NCBI GenBank assembly: GCA_937919625.1
Contig: CALFRK010000160.1
Location: forward strand, 1 to 39,962
Length of the DNA: 39,962 nt
Source of the DNA: an uncultured Ilumatobacter sp.
GTDB taxonomy: Bacteria; Actinomycetota; Acidimicrobiia; Acidimicrobiales; Ilumatobacteraceae
Direction: 5' to 3'
Shown: piece by piece, positions 17,086-25,599 of the stretch
How positions within the stretch are numbered: position 1 is the first letter of the stretch
Layout of the letters: each line of letters begins with the position of its first letter
Translations under genes and position numbers: made by a program
The notes under the pieces: generated by a model
Database searches by the model: none
Told to the model about the DNA's origin: nothing
The model's input: only the letters and a program-made list of their open reading frames with translations

Positions 17086-18558
17086 GTGACGGATCAGTTG
17101 GCCAGCGACGGGCTGGGCGAGAGCCGGGCGACTTTCGACGTCGACGCTACGACAGATCTGCCGGCCAGTGTCGGGGCCGACGCGGGACAAACTGCTCGTC
17201 GGCGACCGCGACGCCAGCGGATCAGCAAGTGGGACCGCCCACCCGACCCACACGATTGGCGGTTCTACGTCGGCAACCTCGGCAAGGCCCTGATCACCAC
17301 CGGGCTGCTGATGTTCGGCTTCGTCGCCTACCAGTTGTGGGGCACCGGCATCGAGTATGCGGCCGCTCAGAACTCGCTCGAGAGTCAGTTCGAGCAGCTG
17401 GCCAATCAGAATCTCGCCGATAACCCACCTCCCGACAACCCTTCCTCCGACGACCCACCCGGCGTCGCCGACGAGACGGCGGACGCCCCACAGATCGATA
17501 CCGACCCTCCAACAGAGGCCGACGCAGACGTCGTCGCCGACACCGAGTCTCCGATTGCTGACGCGGCAGACACACCGATTCCTGTCGCCCTCGACCTCTC
17601 CGATCAAGCGGTCGAGAAGGAACCTCCGACCGTACGCCGCGGCGATGTGCTCGCTCGGCTCGACATCCCGCGGATCAATAGCAACCCGATGTATGTCGTA
17701 CCCGGCGTCAATCTCAGCGACTTGAAGGATGGTCCTGGCCACTACCCCGACACCCCACTACCGGGCCAGCTCGGCAACGCAGCGATCGCCGGTCACCGCA
17801 CCACCTACGGTCATCCCTTCTTCGACGTCGATCAACTCGTGGCCGGCGACGAGATCGTCGTCACGATGGTGAACGGCGACCGATTCGTGTACTTGGTGAC
17901 CTTCACCGAAATCGTCGGGGCGAGTGAATACTGGGTGGTCACCACTCGCGACCCGAATATTGCTGAGCTCACGCTTACCTCGTGCCATCCCAAGTACACC
18001 GCTCGCGATCGCATCGTCGTCCACAGCGTGCTCGACCCGACGCGCTCGGCGAATGTCGGAGTTGCGACCTTCTACGACCTCGAGCCGGCCGACAACGAGC
18101 CAATCCCTGGTGACGATCCCGTACTGGTCGCCGACTCCCCAACCGGGGACACCGCAGTCGCGATCGATCCGTCCGGTAACGCCGACGTGGCACCCTCGAT
18201 TGGCGGCACCCCGGGCGTCGACGACATCGTCTCATCCGTTCCCGAGCTCACTCCGCCAGAGCCGAATGCAGCCGGCGAGACACAAGGCAACGACCAGAGT
18301 GCGGCGACGCCCGTTGCCAACAGCGAACCAGCCGAGGTCGAAGACGCCTTCTCGCAAGGTTGGTTCGACGACCGTTCCGCCTTCCCCCAGATTGCCTTGT
18401 GGGGTTTGGCGTTGACATTGATCTCGATCGGGGCCTACCGCATCAGCCGTCGGTACCGCCACGACTCGTTCGGGTTGCTCGTCGGCATCGCCCCGTTCTT
18501 GGTCGCCCTGTACTTCTTCTTCCAGAACATCAACCGCCTGCTCCCGCCCGGGCTCTAG
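17086..18558 (+). CDS. Class E sortase with C-terminal membrane extension
   Basis: A 490-aa protein (GTG 17086 start). Order of parts: basic cytoplasmic N-terminus, membrane helix (about 67-84), acidic Pro/Asp/Thr-rich linker (about 105-182), sortase domain (about 184-330), a second acidic linker (about 332-428), and two C-terminal membrane helices (about 433-453 and 461-480). Catalytic residues: His237 in IAGHRTTYG, Cys300 in TLTSCHPKY, and an Arg in TARDR (307-309). Sortases join surface proteins to cell-wall or other acceptors outside the membrane. The linker and extra helices after the domain are unusual for class E enzymes. ATG 16990 and GTG 17080 are alternative starts. Confidence 0.87.
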   Translation: MTDQLASDGLGESRATFDVDATTDLPASVGADAGQTARRRPRRQRISKWDRPPDPHDWRFYVGNLGKALITTGLLMFGFVAYQLWGTGIEYAAAQNSLESQFEQLANQNLADNPPPDNPSSDDPPGVADETADAPQIDTDPPTEADADVVADTESPIADAADTPIPVALDLSDQAVEKEPPTVRRGDVLARLDIPRINSNPMYVVPGVNLSDLKDGPGHYPDTPLPGQLGNAAIAGHRTTYGHPFFDVDQLVAGDEIVVTMVNGDRFVYLVTFTEIVGASEYWVVTTRDPNIAELTLTSCHPKYTARDRIVVHSVLDPTRSANVGVATFYDLEPADNEPIPGDDPVLVADSPTGDTAVAIDPSGNADVAPSIGGTPGVDDIVSSVPELTPPEPNAAGETQGNDQSAATPVANSEPAEVEDAFSQGWFDDRSAFPQIALWGLALTLISIGAYRISRRYRHDSFGLLVGIAPFLVALYFFFQNINRLLPPGL

Positions 18559-18724
18559 CAGGGCTTTGGCGACGTCACCGGGCCTCTGTAATAGCGTCCG
18601 TGCGGCCTTTATGCAGATCCTGCTCAGAGCGAGGGGCGGATACCACCATCTGGACAATCGCGGTGTTGGTTGTTGCGTGGCACGCATTTCGGCGACTTTG
18701 GTCGGATGCTCCGTTCCGAACGTG

Positions 18725-19507
18725 TCAGCGATACCAGTGGAGTTGTTCTGTGGTTGCGAGGAGTACGCCTGAACGGCTCCAAAGGCGAGCGTGCTGACCA
18801 GACGTCGAGTTGTCACCCCTGCTGCCGGTCGCTTCGCTGAAGATGTAGTCGTCGCCGACCGCAGCGACTTCGTCGGCGGTTGCGTGGAAATAGACTGACA
18901 TGCACAGCGTCGCCGCCGGGCGCGGCCCTTCGCTCCAAAAGAACGGGCGCGGGGCGAACTGATCGGCGAGGAACGCCAACTGCAGATGATCGACAGGTCG
19001 CCCGGTCATCTCGCGCACCCAGTGCGTCGATGTGGTGTCGGCCCGGCCGTGTGGCGGCTGGCCGGTAACCGGGCGCATCATCGACCGCTCACCTTGTGGG
19101 CCCGGTGGATGGAACTCGTCGAGAGTCTCAGGGTCGGGGGCTTCCGGCATCGACGGCTGCGTGTGTCCATCAGTATCACGGCGGTTCGATAACACCACCG
19201 TCGCAAGTGCGAGCGTCCGGCCGTCTGCGGATAGCAATTCAGTCAGCCAGTGTTCAACCGATCGGCTACTCCCCACAAGTCTGCTTCGGGTATGTACTTT
19301 CGCTCCGGGTTCGACACGGTCGACAAAGTTGACCGTGATGGCCGATGGCAGTGCCGCATTCTCTGCGGCTTCCAGCGTGGCACGCAGGGCGATGGCGGTG
19401 GTCCATCCACCGAACATTGCGTTTATCGACTCGTACCGCGGATCAGCAAAGGCCGTCGAGCCCTCGTCGCCCGACCGCAGGGTCAGCGCTTCTTCGAGGT
19501 CCGACAT
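18725..19507 (-). CDS. Acyl-CoA thioesterase family protein (double hotdog)
   Basis: A 260-aa protein from ATG 19507; a GTG at 19522 is in frame. The N-terminal half contains INAMFGGWTTAIALRA, the FGG-type hotdog helix motif of TesB-like thioesterases, and the C-terminal half ends with GDNSTSGQHARLWSRSGVLLATTEQ, the second hotdog with the usual conserved segment before an active-site-like strand. Family role: hydrolysis of acyl-CoA thioesters in the cytoplasm. It converges with the sortase gene across 166 bp that hold no gene I can recognise. Confidence 0.85.
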   Translation of the reverse strand: MSDLEEALTLRSGDEGSTAFADPRYESINAMFGGWTTAIALRATLEAAENAALPSAITVNFVDRVEPGAKVHTRSRLVGSSRSVEHWLTELLSADGRTLALATVVLSNRRDTDGHTQPSMPEAPDPETLDEFHPPGPQGERSMMRPVTGQPPHGRADTTSTHWVREMTGRPVDHLQLAFLADQFAPRPFFWSEGPRPAATLCMSVYFHATADEVAAVGDDYIFSEATGSRGDNSTSGQHARLWSRSGVLLATTEQLHWYR

Positions 19508-19522
19508 CTCCGAACCGTACAC

Positions 19523-20003
19523 GGTGTCCTACGGCCCGATCGCCAACTACCCGGGCGGGACTATCGCTGATAGCTCTGTGCAGATTTGCCCCGCCGTCTC
19601 ACATGAGGATGGCGGAGTCAAGTCGTCGTCATACGGACCCTCCATGACAAGACGCCGGTTATCGTGTGGGTCGGAGTTGGGCGGTCACGTCGGTGGTGTG
19701 CGTGTCGTTATGACCGTAAGCGTTTGATGGAACTTCGTGGTGGTCTCGGCGAGTCGTGGACGCGCACCTCGCTCACCGATTCGGCATCGACCGGCTGCTC
19801 CCGTCGGTGCTTTGAGGTAGCCCGTTGATGGTGCACGTCGCCGCCTCGGATTCAGTGTGGGGCGGATTGCTTTACGAGTTCTTCATCATGATCGCGCTCG
19901 GGGCTTTACGCGGCGCTGGCTACATGGGTAATGCAAACCCAACCAGGCCCAATGAAGAGTCGGAAGCCAAGTTCCGGAACACCCAAGGACCGAGAACACT
20001 CAC
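19523..20003. other. Gene-poor stretch, no supported gene
   Basis: No open frame here has a recognisable product. One open frame of 64 codons at 19825-20019 has no ribosome binding site and runs into the next leader. A small hairpin CTATC-GCT-GATAG lies near 19562-19574. The last part probably contains the promoter of the secreted-protein gene. Base use looks less regular than in the flanking genes, so decayed sequence is possible, but I cannot name its origin. Confidence 0.5.
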
Positions 20004-20015
20004 AAAGGAGTGGTC

Positions 20016-20390
20016 ATGAAGAAGATCTTGCTCACAATCGCCACAGTCGGAGTGCTCGCCGTTCCGGCGGGCGTGGCATTCGCCCAAACCGACCCCACCC
20101 AGCCGGCAACCCCGGTACCTACCTGTGTCGACCCTATTCAAGACCGGGTTCGCGACCACAGTGCCGACCACAGTGCCGACCAGAGTGAGCTCGGTGAGCC
20201 GATCCGCCAGCAGCTGCGCACACATCAGCAAGAGCAGCTGCTCCTCAACGACGGCACCTGCGACGCTGACTGCGCGGCCGATCACTCCCACTTGAACCAA
20301 GAGCCTCGGTTCGCTGATGAAACCGGCAACCCAGCCGGGCACCGTATGGGCACGATGAGAAACGCCACAGACAGCTACGGAAACAGCTGA
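20016..20390 (+). CDS. Small secreted Asp/His-rich protein
   Basis: A 124-aa protein with a clear start: AAAGGAG at 20004-20010 and ATG at 20016. The N-terminus MKKILLTIATVGVLAVP continues to a signal peptidase site after AFA (about residue 23). The mature part is hydrophilic, has three cysteines (CVDP, CDADC) and a stretch DHSADHSADQS encoded by about three 12-bp repeats from 20154. Asp/His/Cys clustering could bind metal ions; that is inference. I recognise no family. It is followed by a strong hairpin and lies upstream of a two-component system, which might regulate it. Confidence 0.8.
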   Translation: MKKILLTIATVGVLAVPAGVAFAQTDPTQPATPVPTCVDPIQDRVRDHSADHSADQSELGEPIRQQLRTHQQEQLLLNDGTCDADCAADHSHLNQEPRFADETGNPAGHRMGTMRNATDSYGNS

Positions 20391-20398
20391 AACCGAGC

Positions 20399-20427
20399 AA
20401 CTGCCGGGACACGACGTCCCGGCAGTT
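20399..20427 (+). terminator. Hairpin terminator after the secreted-protein gene
   Basis: A perfect 12-bp stem with a 5-nt loop (ACGAC): arms 20399-20410 and 20416-20427, beginning AACTGCCGGGAC. It starts 9 bp after the stop codon. There is no long T tract, as is common for high-GC terminators. Confidence 0.75.
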
Positions 20428-20464
20428 CAGCGTTCGGCCACAAGACGATGAAAGAGCAAGCGCC

Positions 20465-20680
20465 ATGGACACTCTGAACACGACCACAACCCCCGCCCCA
20501 AAAGCGGCCTCCCAGGTGCCGGTCGCCTACGCCGACCTAGAACGCGTTTCACGCAACCACCTGCGTGCGTTCACTTGCCAACTCGATTCCCAACGTGTCG
20601 CGTACGAACTCACTCGGCTCGACCCTTCCGGGTTCGAGACCATCGCGTCCAGCGAAACAGATCGCGGACATGACGCCTGA
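20465..20680 (+). CDS. Hypothetical 71-aa protein
   Basis: The frame runs from ATG 20465 for 71 codons between the terminator and the response regulator. A purine-rich AAGAGCAAG precedes the ATG by a few bases. The N-terminus is Thr/Pro-rich and the middle (YADLERVSRNHLRAFTC) could form a helix. I recognise no family. It may be a small real gene transcribed with the two-component system or just leader sequence. Confidence 0.35.
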   Translation: MDTLNTTTTPAPKAASQVPVAYADLERVSRNHLRAFTCQLDSQRVAYELTRLDPSGFETIASSETDRGHDA

Positions 20681-20733
20681 GACTCTCGGGCGGCAGGCCG
20701 TTTACCGGTTCCGCCGATCGAGTTGGTCCTACG

Positions 20734-21474
20734 ATGATCTCTGTGGCGCGTGAACGAATCCTGGTCGTCGATGACGAGACCGCCATCCGCGACCTTGTCA
20801 GCTCCTACCTGCGCAACGAAGGGTTTGAGGTCGACGAGGCCGCCGATGGCGAAGATGCACTGGTTCGCTTCGCTCGGCGCCCACACGATCTGATCGTCTT
20901 GGACCTGCGGTTGCCGGGCATCGGCGGACTCGACGTACTGCGCGAGATCCGGCGCAGCTCAAATGTCTACGTGATCTTGCTGACCGCCCGCGCCGACGAA
21001 ACCGACAAGCTGATCGGGCTCGAGCTGGGCGCCGATGATTACATCACCAAACCGTTCAGCCCACGTGAGTTGGTGGCCCGGGTTCGGGCCGTGCTGCGTC
21101 GAAGGCGCGGCGACGCGGCCGGTGGCGGTGGTGACGGTGACGGTGACGATGGTGACGATGGTGACGATGCCATCAGGTTCGAAGGGCTCGTGATCGACAT
21201 CGGTCGCCATGAGGTACGCGTCGACGACGAACTGGTGGATCTGACGACGTTGGAGTTCCAACTGGTCGCAGCGCTGGCAGCCGCGCCAGGTCGAGTGTTC
21301 AGCCGCCGCCAACTCATCGAACGCGTATGGGGCTGGGATTTTTACGGCGATGAACGGCTTGTCGATGTCCACATCGGCAACCTTCGCAAAGCGCTCGGCG
21401 ACGCTGCCGCCGAACCCCGATTCGTTGGGACCGTGCGCGGCGTCGGATACAAATGTGTGGCGCGGCCGTCATGA
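20734..21474 (+). CDS. OmpR/PhoB-family response regulator
   Basis: A 246-aa regulator. The receiver domain shows VVDDE (11-15), phospho-acceptor Asp57 in LIVLDLRLPG and Lys106 in ITKPF. The C-terminal winged helix contains LTTLEFQLVAALAAAPGRVF and ends with VDVHIGNLRKAL and TVRGVGYK, standard for OmpR-type DNA binding. The linker is a Gly/Asp run (about 129-143) encoded by a GGTGAC-type microsatellite. ATG 20734 is used; GTG 20743 is possible. The kinase gene overlaps its stop. Confidence 0.93.
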   Translation: MISVARERILVVDDETAIRDLVSSYLRNEGFEVDEAADGEDALVRFARRPHDLIVLDLRLPGIGGLDVLREIRRSSNVYVILLTARADETDKLIGLELGADDYITKPFSPRELVARVRAVLRRRRGDAAGGGGDGDGDDGDDGDDAIRFEGLVIDIGRHEVRVDDELVDLTTLEFQLVAALAAAPGRVFSRRQLIERVWGWDFYGDERLVDVHIGNLRKALGDAAAEPRFVGTVRGVGYKCVARPS

Positions 21475-22625
21475 GCCGCTCGGTGCTGCCACGCCGTCTG
21501 CGCACACGACTGTTCTTGTCGTACGTAGTCGTGGTCGTTGCTGGTGCGGTGGCGATGTTGGTAGTGGGCACCGTGGTGACCCGAACCGTATACGAGCACC
21601 AGATCCGTGGATTCGGGCTCGGTCGCGGTCAAGGCGGCTCCAACCAGGTGACAGAATCCCAACTCCGTACGGCGCTCGACGAGTCGCTGCTCCCGGCGTT
21701 ACTGATTGGAGTAGCGGCGGCGTTGCTCACGGCCGCGATCGTCGCTGCATTTGTCGGGACCCGACTACTGCGCCCGATCGACGAACTCAGGTCGGCGGCA
21801 CGCCGTATGGCCGCCGGCGATTATGCGGTGAAGGTTCCCATCCCCGCCGAGGCAGAGCTCGCCTCGCTCGCCGAAGACGTCAACGAACTCGGTCGGCACC
21901 TCGCCACCACCGAACAACGCCGCACCCAACTGCTCGGGGAGGTGACCCACGAACTCCGCACCCCGATCACAGTCATCCGCGGCCAGACCGAGGGTCTGAT
22001 CGACGGTGTCGTGACCCCCTCTCCAGAGGTGTACGCGGCGATCGCTGACGAGGCATCCCGTCTGCAGAGATTGGTCGACGATCTGACGCTGCTCTCGCGG
22101 GCCGACGAAGGCACACTCGAAGTACACCTTGCCGACCTCGACCTGGGCGCTGTAGCTGCTGCCGCAGCCGAACGACTGAGGCCCCAGTTCGATTACGCCA
22201 ACGTGACACTCATCGTCAACACGATCAATCCGCCAGGACCGTTGCCAGTTCGCGGCGACAGCGACCGGCTGACGCAAGTGCTCTCAAACCTGTTGGGCAA
22301 CGCACTCGGCCACACCCCCGCGAAGGGCACAGTGACGCTCAGCACCGGACGTGACCGTTCGATCGCATTCGTCGACGTGATCGACACCGGGTCAGGGATC
22401 CCTGCCAACGAGCTCGAACGCGTCTTCGAACGTTTCTACCGCAGATCCGACGATCACGGAGCGACGGGCCGGCCAGGTCGCGCCGGGCGCGGGATCGGCT
22501 TGACCATCGCCCGCAGCCTCGCCCGCGCCCAAGCCGGAAACGTCGTCGCCACATCAGCAGGACCCGGCAACGGAGCAACATTCCGACTGACAATCCCCGT
22601 CTTTGAAGCGTTGCCAGACCGCTAG
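21471..22625 (+). CDS. Sensor histidine kinase
   Basis: A 384-aa membrane kinase whose ATG overlaps the regulator stop as ATGA. Membrane helices at about 13-37 and 73-96 enclose a short extracytoplasmic loop of some 35 residues. A HAMP domain follows (from LLRPIDELRSAARRMAAGDY), then the H-box EVTHELRTP with His160, N-box LSNLLGNALGHT, G1 DTGSGIP, F-box FERFYR and G2 GRGIGLTIA. The small outer loop suggests sensing within or near the membrane. It should phosphorylate the adjacent OmpR-type regulator. The same-strand secreted-protein gene upstream is a plausible target or ligand; that is inference. Confidence 0.93.
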   Translation: MSRSVLPRRLRTRLFLSYVVVVVAGAVAMLVVGTVVTRTVYEHQIRGFGLGRGQGGSNQVTESQLRTALDESLLPALLIGVAAALLTAAIVAAFVGTRLLRPIDELRSAARRMAAGDYAVKVPIPAEAELASLAEDVNELGRHLATTEQRRTQLLGEVTHELRTPITVIRGQTEGLIDGVVTPSPEVYAAIADEASRLQRLVDDLTLLSRADEGTLEVHLADLDLGAVAAAAAERLRPQFDYANVTLIVNTINPPGPLPVRGDSDRLTQVLSNLLGNALGHTPAKGTVTLSTGRDRSIAFVDVIDTGSGIPANELERVFERFYRRSDDHGATGRPGRAGRGIGLTIARSLARAQAGNVVATSAGPGNGATFRLTIPVFEALPDR

Positions 22626-22626
22626 C

Positions 22627-22659
22627 CGCCGGTCTCACCAGGGTCTGCGTAGACCGGCG
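22627..22659 (+). terminator. Hairpin after the two-component operon
   Basis: Nine-bp perfect arms CGCCGGTCT (22627-22635) and AGACCGGCG (22651-22659) with a 15-nt loop, beginning right after the kinase stop. No T tract follows. It is a plausible transcription terminator. Confidence 0.45.
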
Positions 22660-22783
22660 CACACCGCCCCCGTGTGGCGATCGTTAGCGCGTTCGAATCA
22701 CCGCACACGCCCGACCTCGAACCGGCATCGAGGATTGGCGAGCGAGGTGAGCCCGTAGAAATCGAAGTGCTCGAAGATCGGGA

Positions 22784-23365
22784 TCATCTGCGGGCGTCGC
22801 GGATGCGGACGAAGCTGAACGGCAGTCCAGACGCCAGCATGTGATCCATCAGTACACCCAATCGCGGCGTGAACCGCAGGTCGACCTCGGCAGCTGCGTG
22901 CAAGCCCAGTAGGTCGTCGAGCACATCGACCGCGTCCGGATAGAGCACGTCACCGCTGATGTACTGGCCGTCGGCCTCGGTCCACGGAGCGAACGACGAG
23001 GCGTCAAACGAGTAGCGGTAGATGCTCGCCTCGCGAACGCGTGTGAGCCAATGGCTCTCGGCGGCGCAGATTCGGCTCGCCTCGGTGTTGAAAGTCGCGG
23101 TCAGCACCTCTTGTTGCGCGGCCGTCAAGGCCCACACGCTGATCCGGGGACAGTTGCGAGGGAACCAGTACAACGGCGAGTGTTCGGCGTCGATCGCCCA
23201 CACCGCTGGTGGGTGGCTGGGATTGGTCGGTGGCACGTGCGGCGAGAACCGCCGGATCGATCCGTCCTCGCTGTAGTGATAGACGGTCGTAACCTGGTCG
23301 ATATGGGGCGCCGGCACCTCATCGGCGGCCCGACTCACCTCCCGACGCTCGTCATGTGTCAACAC
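22784..23365 (-). CDS. DUF6886 family protein
   Basis: A 193-aa protein starting at GTG 23365. The segments YHYSEDGSIRRFSPH, AVWAIDAEHSPLYWFPRNCPRI, WLTRVREASIYRYSFDA and AEVDLRFTPRLGVLMDHMLASGLPFSFVRIRDARR match the layout of the DUF6886 family, in which a YH/FH-SED start and WAID...YLFPRDCPR block are conserved. No function is established for the family; some members look like ADP-ribosyltransferase-fold or RES-like small enzymes, but I cannot support that here. It follows the crotonase gene after 81 bp and might be cotranscribed. Confidence 0.75.
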   Translation of the reverse strand: MLTHDERREVSRAADEVPAPHIDQVTTVYHYSEDGSIRRFSPHVPPTNPSHPPAVWAIDAEHSPLYWFPRNCPRISVWALTAAQQEVLTATFNTEASRICAAESHWLTRVREASIYRYSFDASSFAPWTEADGQYISGDVLYPDAVDVLDDLLGLHAAAEVDLRFTPRLGVLMDHMLASGLPFSFVRIRDARR

Positions 23366-23446
23366 ACGACGATTCTCGCGCAGAAAGAGACCGAATAGTT
23401 GGAACGATGTCCCGGGTCACGATGCCGAGTCCGGCTGTTGGGTGGG

Positions 23447-24181
23447 TCACTCTCCACGAAAGGCTGCGGAACGCTTCTCCAGGAAGGCCCGACGGCCCTC
23501 GTCGGCGTCGCCGCTGGCCCACGCGTGGTGACGAGCATGCTCCACAGCCGGGTCGAGCTCCGGCTCGCCGGCGGACGATTCGAGCGCCAGTTTGTGCGCA
23601 GCGATCGTCAGCGGGGCGAGCCGGCTGATCGTCGCCGCCCACTCGAGCGCCGCCTCGAGCCCGCCGATCCGGTGGACAGACCCCATGGCGTGCAGCTGTC
23701 GACCGCTGTATGTCTCGGCGCCGAGCAGCATCGCCCGTGCCACGGACCACCCGAACTCGCGCGCTAGTCGTTCGATGGTCCAGTGGTCGACCACCAACCC
23801 CAGCCGGGCGGCCGGAACGCCGATCTTGCTGTCGGGCGTGGCGACCCGCAGGTCGCACACCGACACCAATTGCGCCCCGGCTCCGAGCGCCGGCCCGTCG
23901 ATTGCGCCGATCACCGGCGCCGAAAGTTCGGTGAAACCACGCAACACCCGCGCCAGGTCTGATGCGAACACCCCCTGTTCGACACCATGCAAATCGGCGC
24001 CAGCGCTGAACGCAGGAGGCGCCCCGGTCAGAACGATCACGCGGGCATCTGTGTGCGCTGCTTGCGCGTCGAGTAAAGCCAGCAAGGTGTCATGGTCGAC
24101 GGCATTTCGCCGCTCAGGGCGATCGAGGGTGATCAGCACTACCCCGTAGCCAACGTCTGCCCGAACTTCGACCCGTACCAT
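23447..24181 (-). CDS. Enoyl-CoA hydratase/isomerase family protein, EchA6-like
   Basis: A 244-aa crotonase-fold protein. The CoA/oxyanion-hole segments are intact: AFSAGADLHG (57-66) and GPALGAGAQL (96-105). The two glutamates used by true enoyl-CoA hydratases are both missing: Gln104 stands at the first site (GAGAQL instead of GGCEL) and Ala124 at the second (GVPAA instead of QPE). The body (DLRVATPDSKIGVP, GLVVDHWTIERLA, ARAMLLGAE, HRIGGLEAALEWAATISRLAPL) resembles mycobacterial EchA6, a non-catalytic acyl-CoA binder linked to mycolate synthesis. Its job here may be acyl-CoA binding rather than hydration; that is inference. Confidence 0.88.
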   Translation of the reverse strand: MVRVEVRADVGYGVVLITLDRPERRNAVDHDTLLALLDAQAAHTDARVIVLTGAPPAFSAGADLHGVEQGVFASDLARVLRGFTELSAPVIGAIDGPALGAGAQLVSVCDLRVATPDSKIGVPAARLGLVVDHWTIERLAREFGWSVARAMLLGAETYSGRQLHAMGSVHRIGGLEAALEWAATISRLAPLTIAAHKLALESSAGEPELDPAVEHARHHAWASGDADEGRRAFLEKRSAAFRGE

Positions 24182-24426
24182 GACGGCAACTGTACGAGTC
24201 GGCCGGCCGAGCGGCTCGACTGATTCTTGTCAGTGCGTCACCAACAGCGCTATGTCCAGCCCGAAATGTGACAAGCGCGTTGGGAGGACTCGGTTCGATC
24301 GACTCAACCTGTGGTGTTCGGTCGGCGTGTGTGCCGACGCGTTCTTCACGAACTGGCGTCAGGCCGCCGCGTCGGCCGACCAATACGAGTTTGATGGGCC
24401 GGCTGTGCAAGTAAAGTGAATGCCCA

Positions 24427-25599
24427 ATGGGGTCTGATCCTGGAATCGGAGACGTTCGACAAGAGCGAAGCCAAAGCCGGGACCCCTCAACGCTCGACCA
24501 TCATTTCGGCACCCACGACACATTGATGCCGATGTGGATCGCTGAGCCGAGCGTGGAGCCACCGCCGGAGGTGATGGAGACGCTCAGGGCCAGAGCGGCG
24601 ACCAGTTGGTACGGCTACGAAATACGCCCCGAAACTGCTACCGAGATCTTCTGGGACTGGATGCTCTCACGCCACCGCTGGGACGGTTCCGGGCTGCACA
24701 CTGTCGTCAGCCCAAGTGTTGGGACCTCGATCGGGGTCCTCATCGAGCAGCTCACCGAACCTGGCGACGGGGTGATCATCCAGCCGCCGGTCTTCACCGA
24801 CTTCAAGACGCTGATCGCGTCGAGTCGCAGAACACCAGTGCCGAACGCGCTCGTGCTCACCGACGGTGCGTACCGAATCGACTTCGACGATCTGGCGATC
24901 AAGGCCGCCGACCCGGCCAACCGAATGCTCATTTTGTGCAGCCCGCACAACCCCGTCGGACGGGTTTGGAGGGGCGATGAACTGACCCAGCTCGTCTCCA
25001 TTTGCGCCGACAACAATGTATTCGTGCTCGCCGACGAGATCCATGCTGACCTGGTGATTCCGCCACACGAGTTCGTTCCGTTCGCCGCCGCGGTGCGCGC
25101 TGACGATCAGATCGAGTGGGCGGCTACCCACGGGCCGACCAAGACCTTCGGACTGGCCGGTGTCTGCGACACGCTGATCGTTACGGATCGGGCAACGATC
25201 GCCGAGCGGTTCGCGTCGGTGAGTTCACAGTTCCACCTCACCCGCAACAACGTCTTCTCGCTTACCGCCTTCGAGGCGGCCTACCGCCATGGAGGAGCTT
25301 GGCTCGATGACTTCCTGAACCTGATTTCCCTCAACGTCGAGGTGCTCGCAAACCGTTTGCCTGACGGCATCCGGCTCGTCAGGCCCGAAGGCACCTACCT
25401 TGCCTGGCTCGATCTACGCGATCTCGGGCTCGAGGTCCCTGACATTCCGCGATGGCTCGCATCGTCAGCCGGTCTGGCACTCAGCCCAGGGCACTGGTTC
25501 GGCCGCCAAGGAGCAGGCTTCGCCCGGATGAGCATCGCCGCTCAGACCGACACCGTGGAGCGAGCTGCGGCCCAGCTGGCGGCCGCTGTCGACGGTTAG
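24427..25599 (+). CDS. MalY/PatB-type PLP-dependent aminotransferase or C-S lyase
   Basis: A 390-aa fold-type I enzyme. The N-terminal MPMWIAEPSVEPPPEV matches the LPMWVADMDF start of MalY/PatB. PLP contacts are visible: SPHNPVG (Asn175), LADEIHADL (Asp203) and the Schiff-base Lys239 in GPTKTFGLAG. MalY/PatB members cleave cystathionine or cysteine S-conjugates, and some act as regulators. The replacement of the usual ADMDF by AEPSV at the start is a small departure. Start ATG 24427; the 245 bp upstream carry no gene. Confidence 0.88.
   Translation: MGSDPGIGDVRQERSQSRDPSTLDHHFGTHDTLMPMWIAEPSVEPPPEVMETLRARAATSWYGYEIRPETATEIFWDWMLSRHRWDGSGLHTVVSPSVGTSIGVLIEQLTEPGDGVIIQPPVFTDFKTLIASSRRTPVPNALVLTDGAYRIDFDDLAIKAADPANRMLILCSPHNPVGRVWRGDELTQLVSICADNNVFVLADEIHADLVIPPHEFVPFAAAVRADDQIEWAATHGPTKTFGLAGVCDTLIVTDRATIAERFASVSSQFHLTRNNVFSLTAFEAAYRHGGAWLDDFLNLISLNVEVLANRLPDGIRLVRPEGTYLAWLDLRDLGLEVPDIPRWLASSAGLALSPGHWFGRQGAGFARMSIAAQTDTVERAAAQLAAAVDG

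Noticed and set aside
19562-19574. Small hairpin as terminator of the thioesterase region
   Set aside because: A 5-bp stem is too short, and it lies on the 5' side of the minus-strand gene.
19825-20019. 64-codon open frame before the secreted-protein gene
   Set aside because: No ribosome binding site, no recognisable product, and it overlaps the leader and ATG of the secreted-protein gene.
22686-22700. T-loop-like GTTCGAATC as in tRNAs
   Set aside because: The flanking sequence cannot form acceptor, D or anticodon stems of a tRNA.
24198-24209. 12-bp palindrome TCGGCCGGCCGA upstream of the crotonase gene
   Set aside because: Such GC palindromes arise often by chance at this base composition, and it has no spacing to a promoter.
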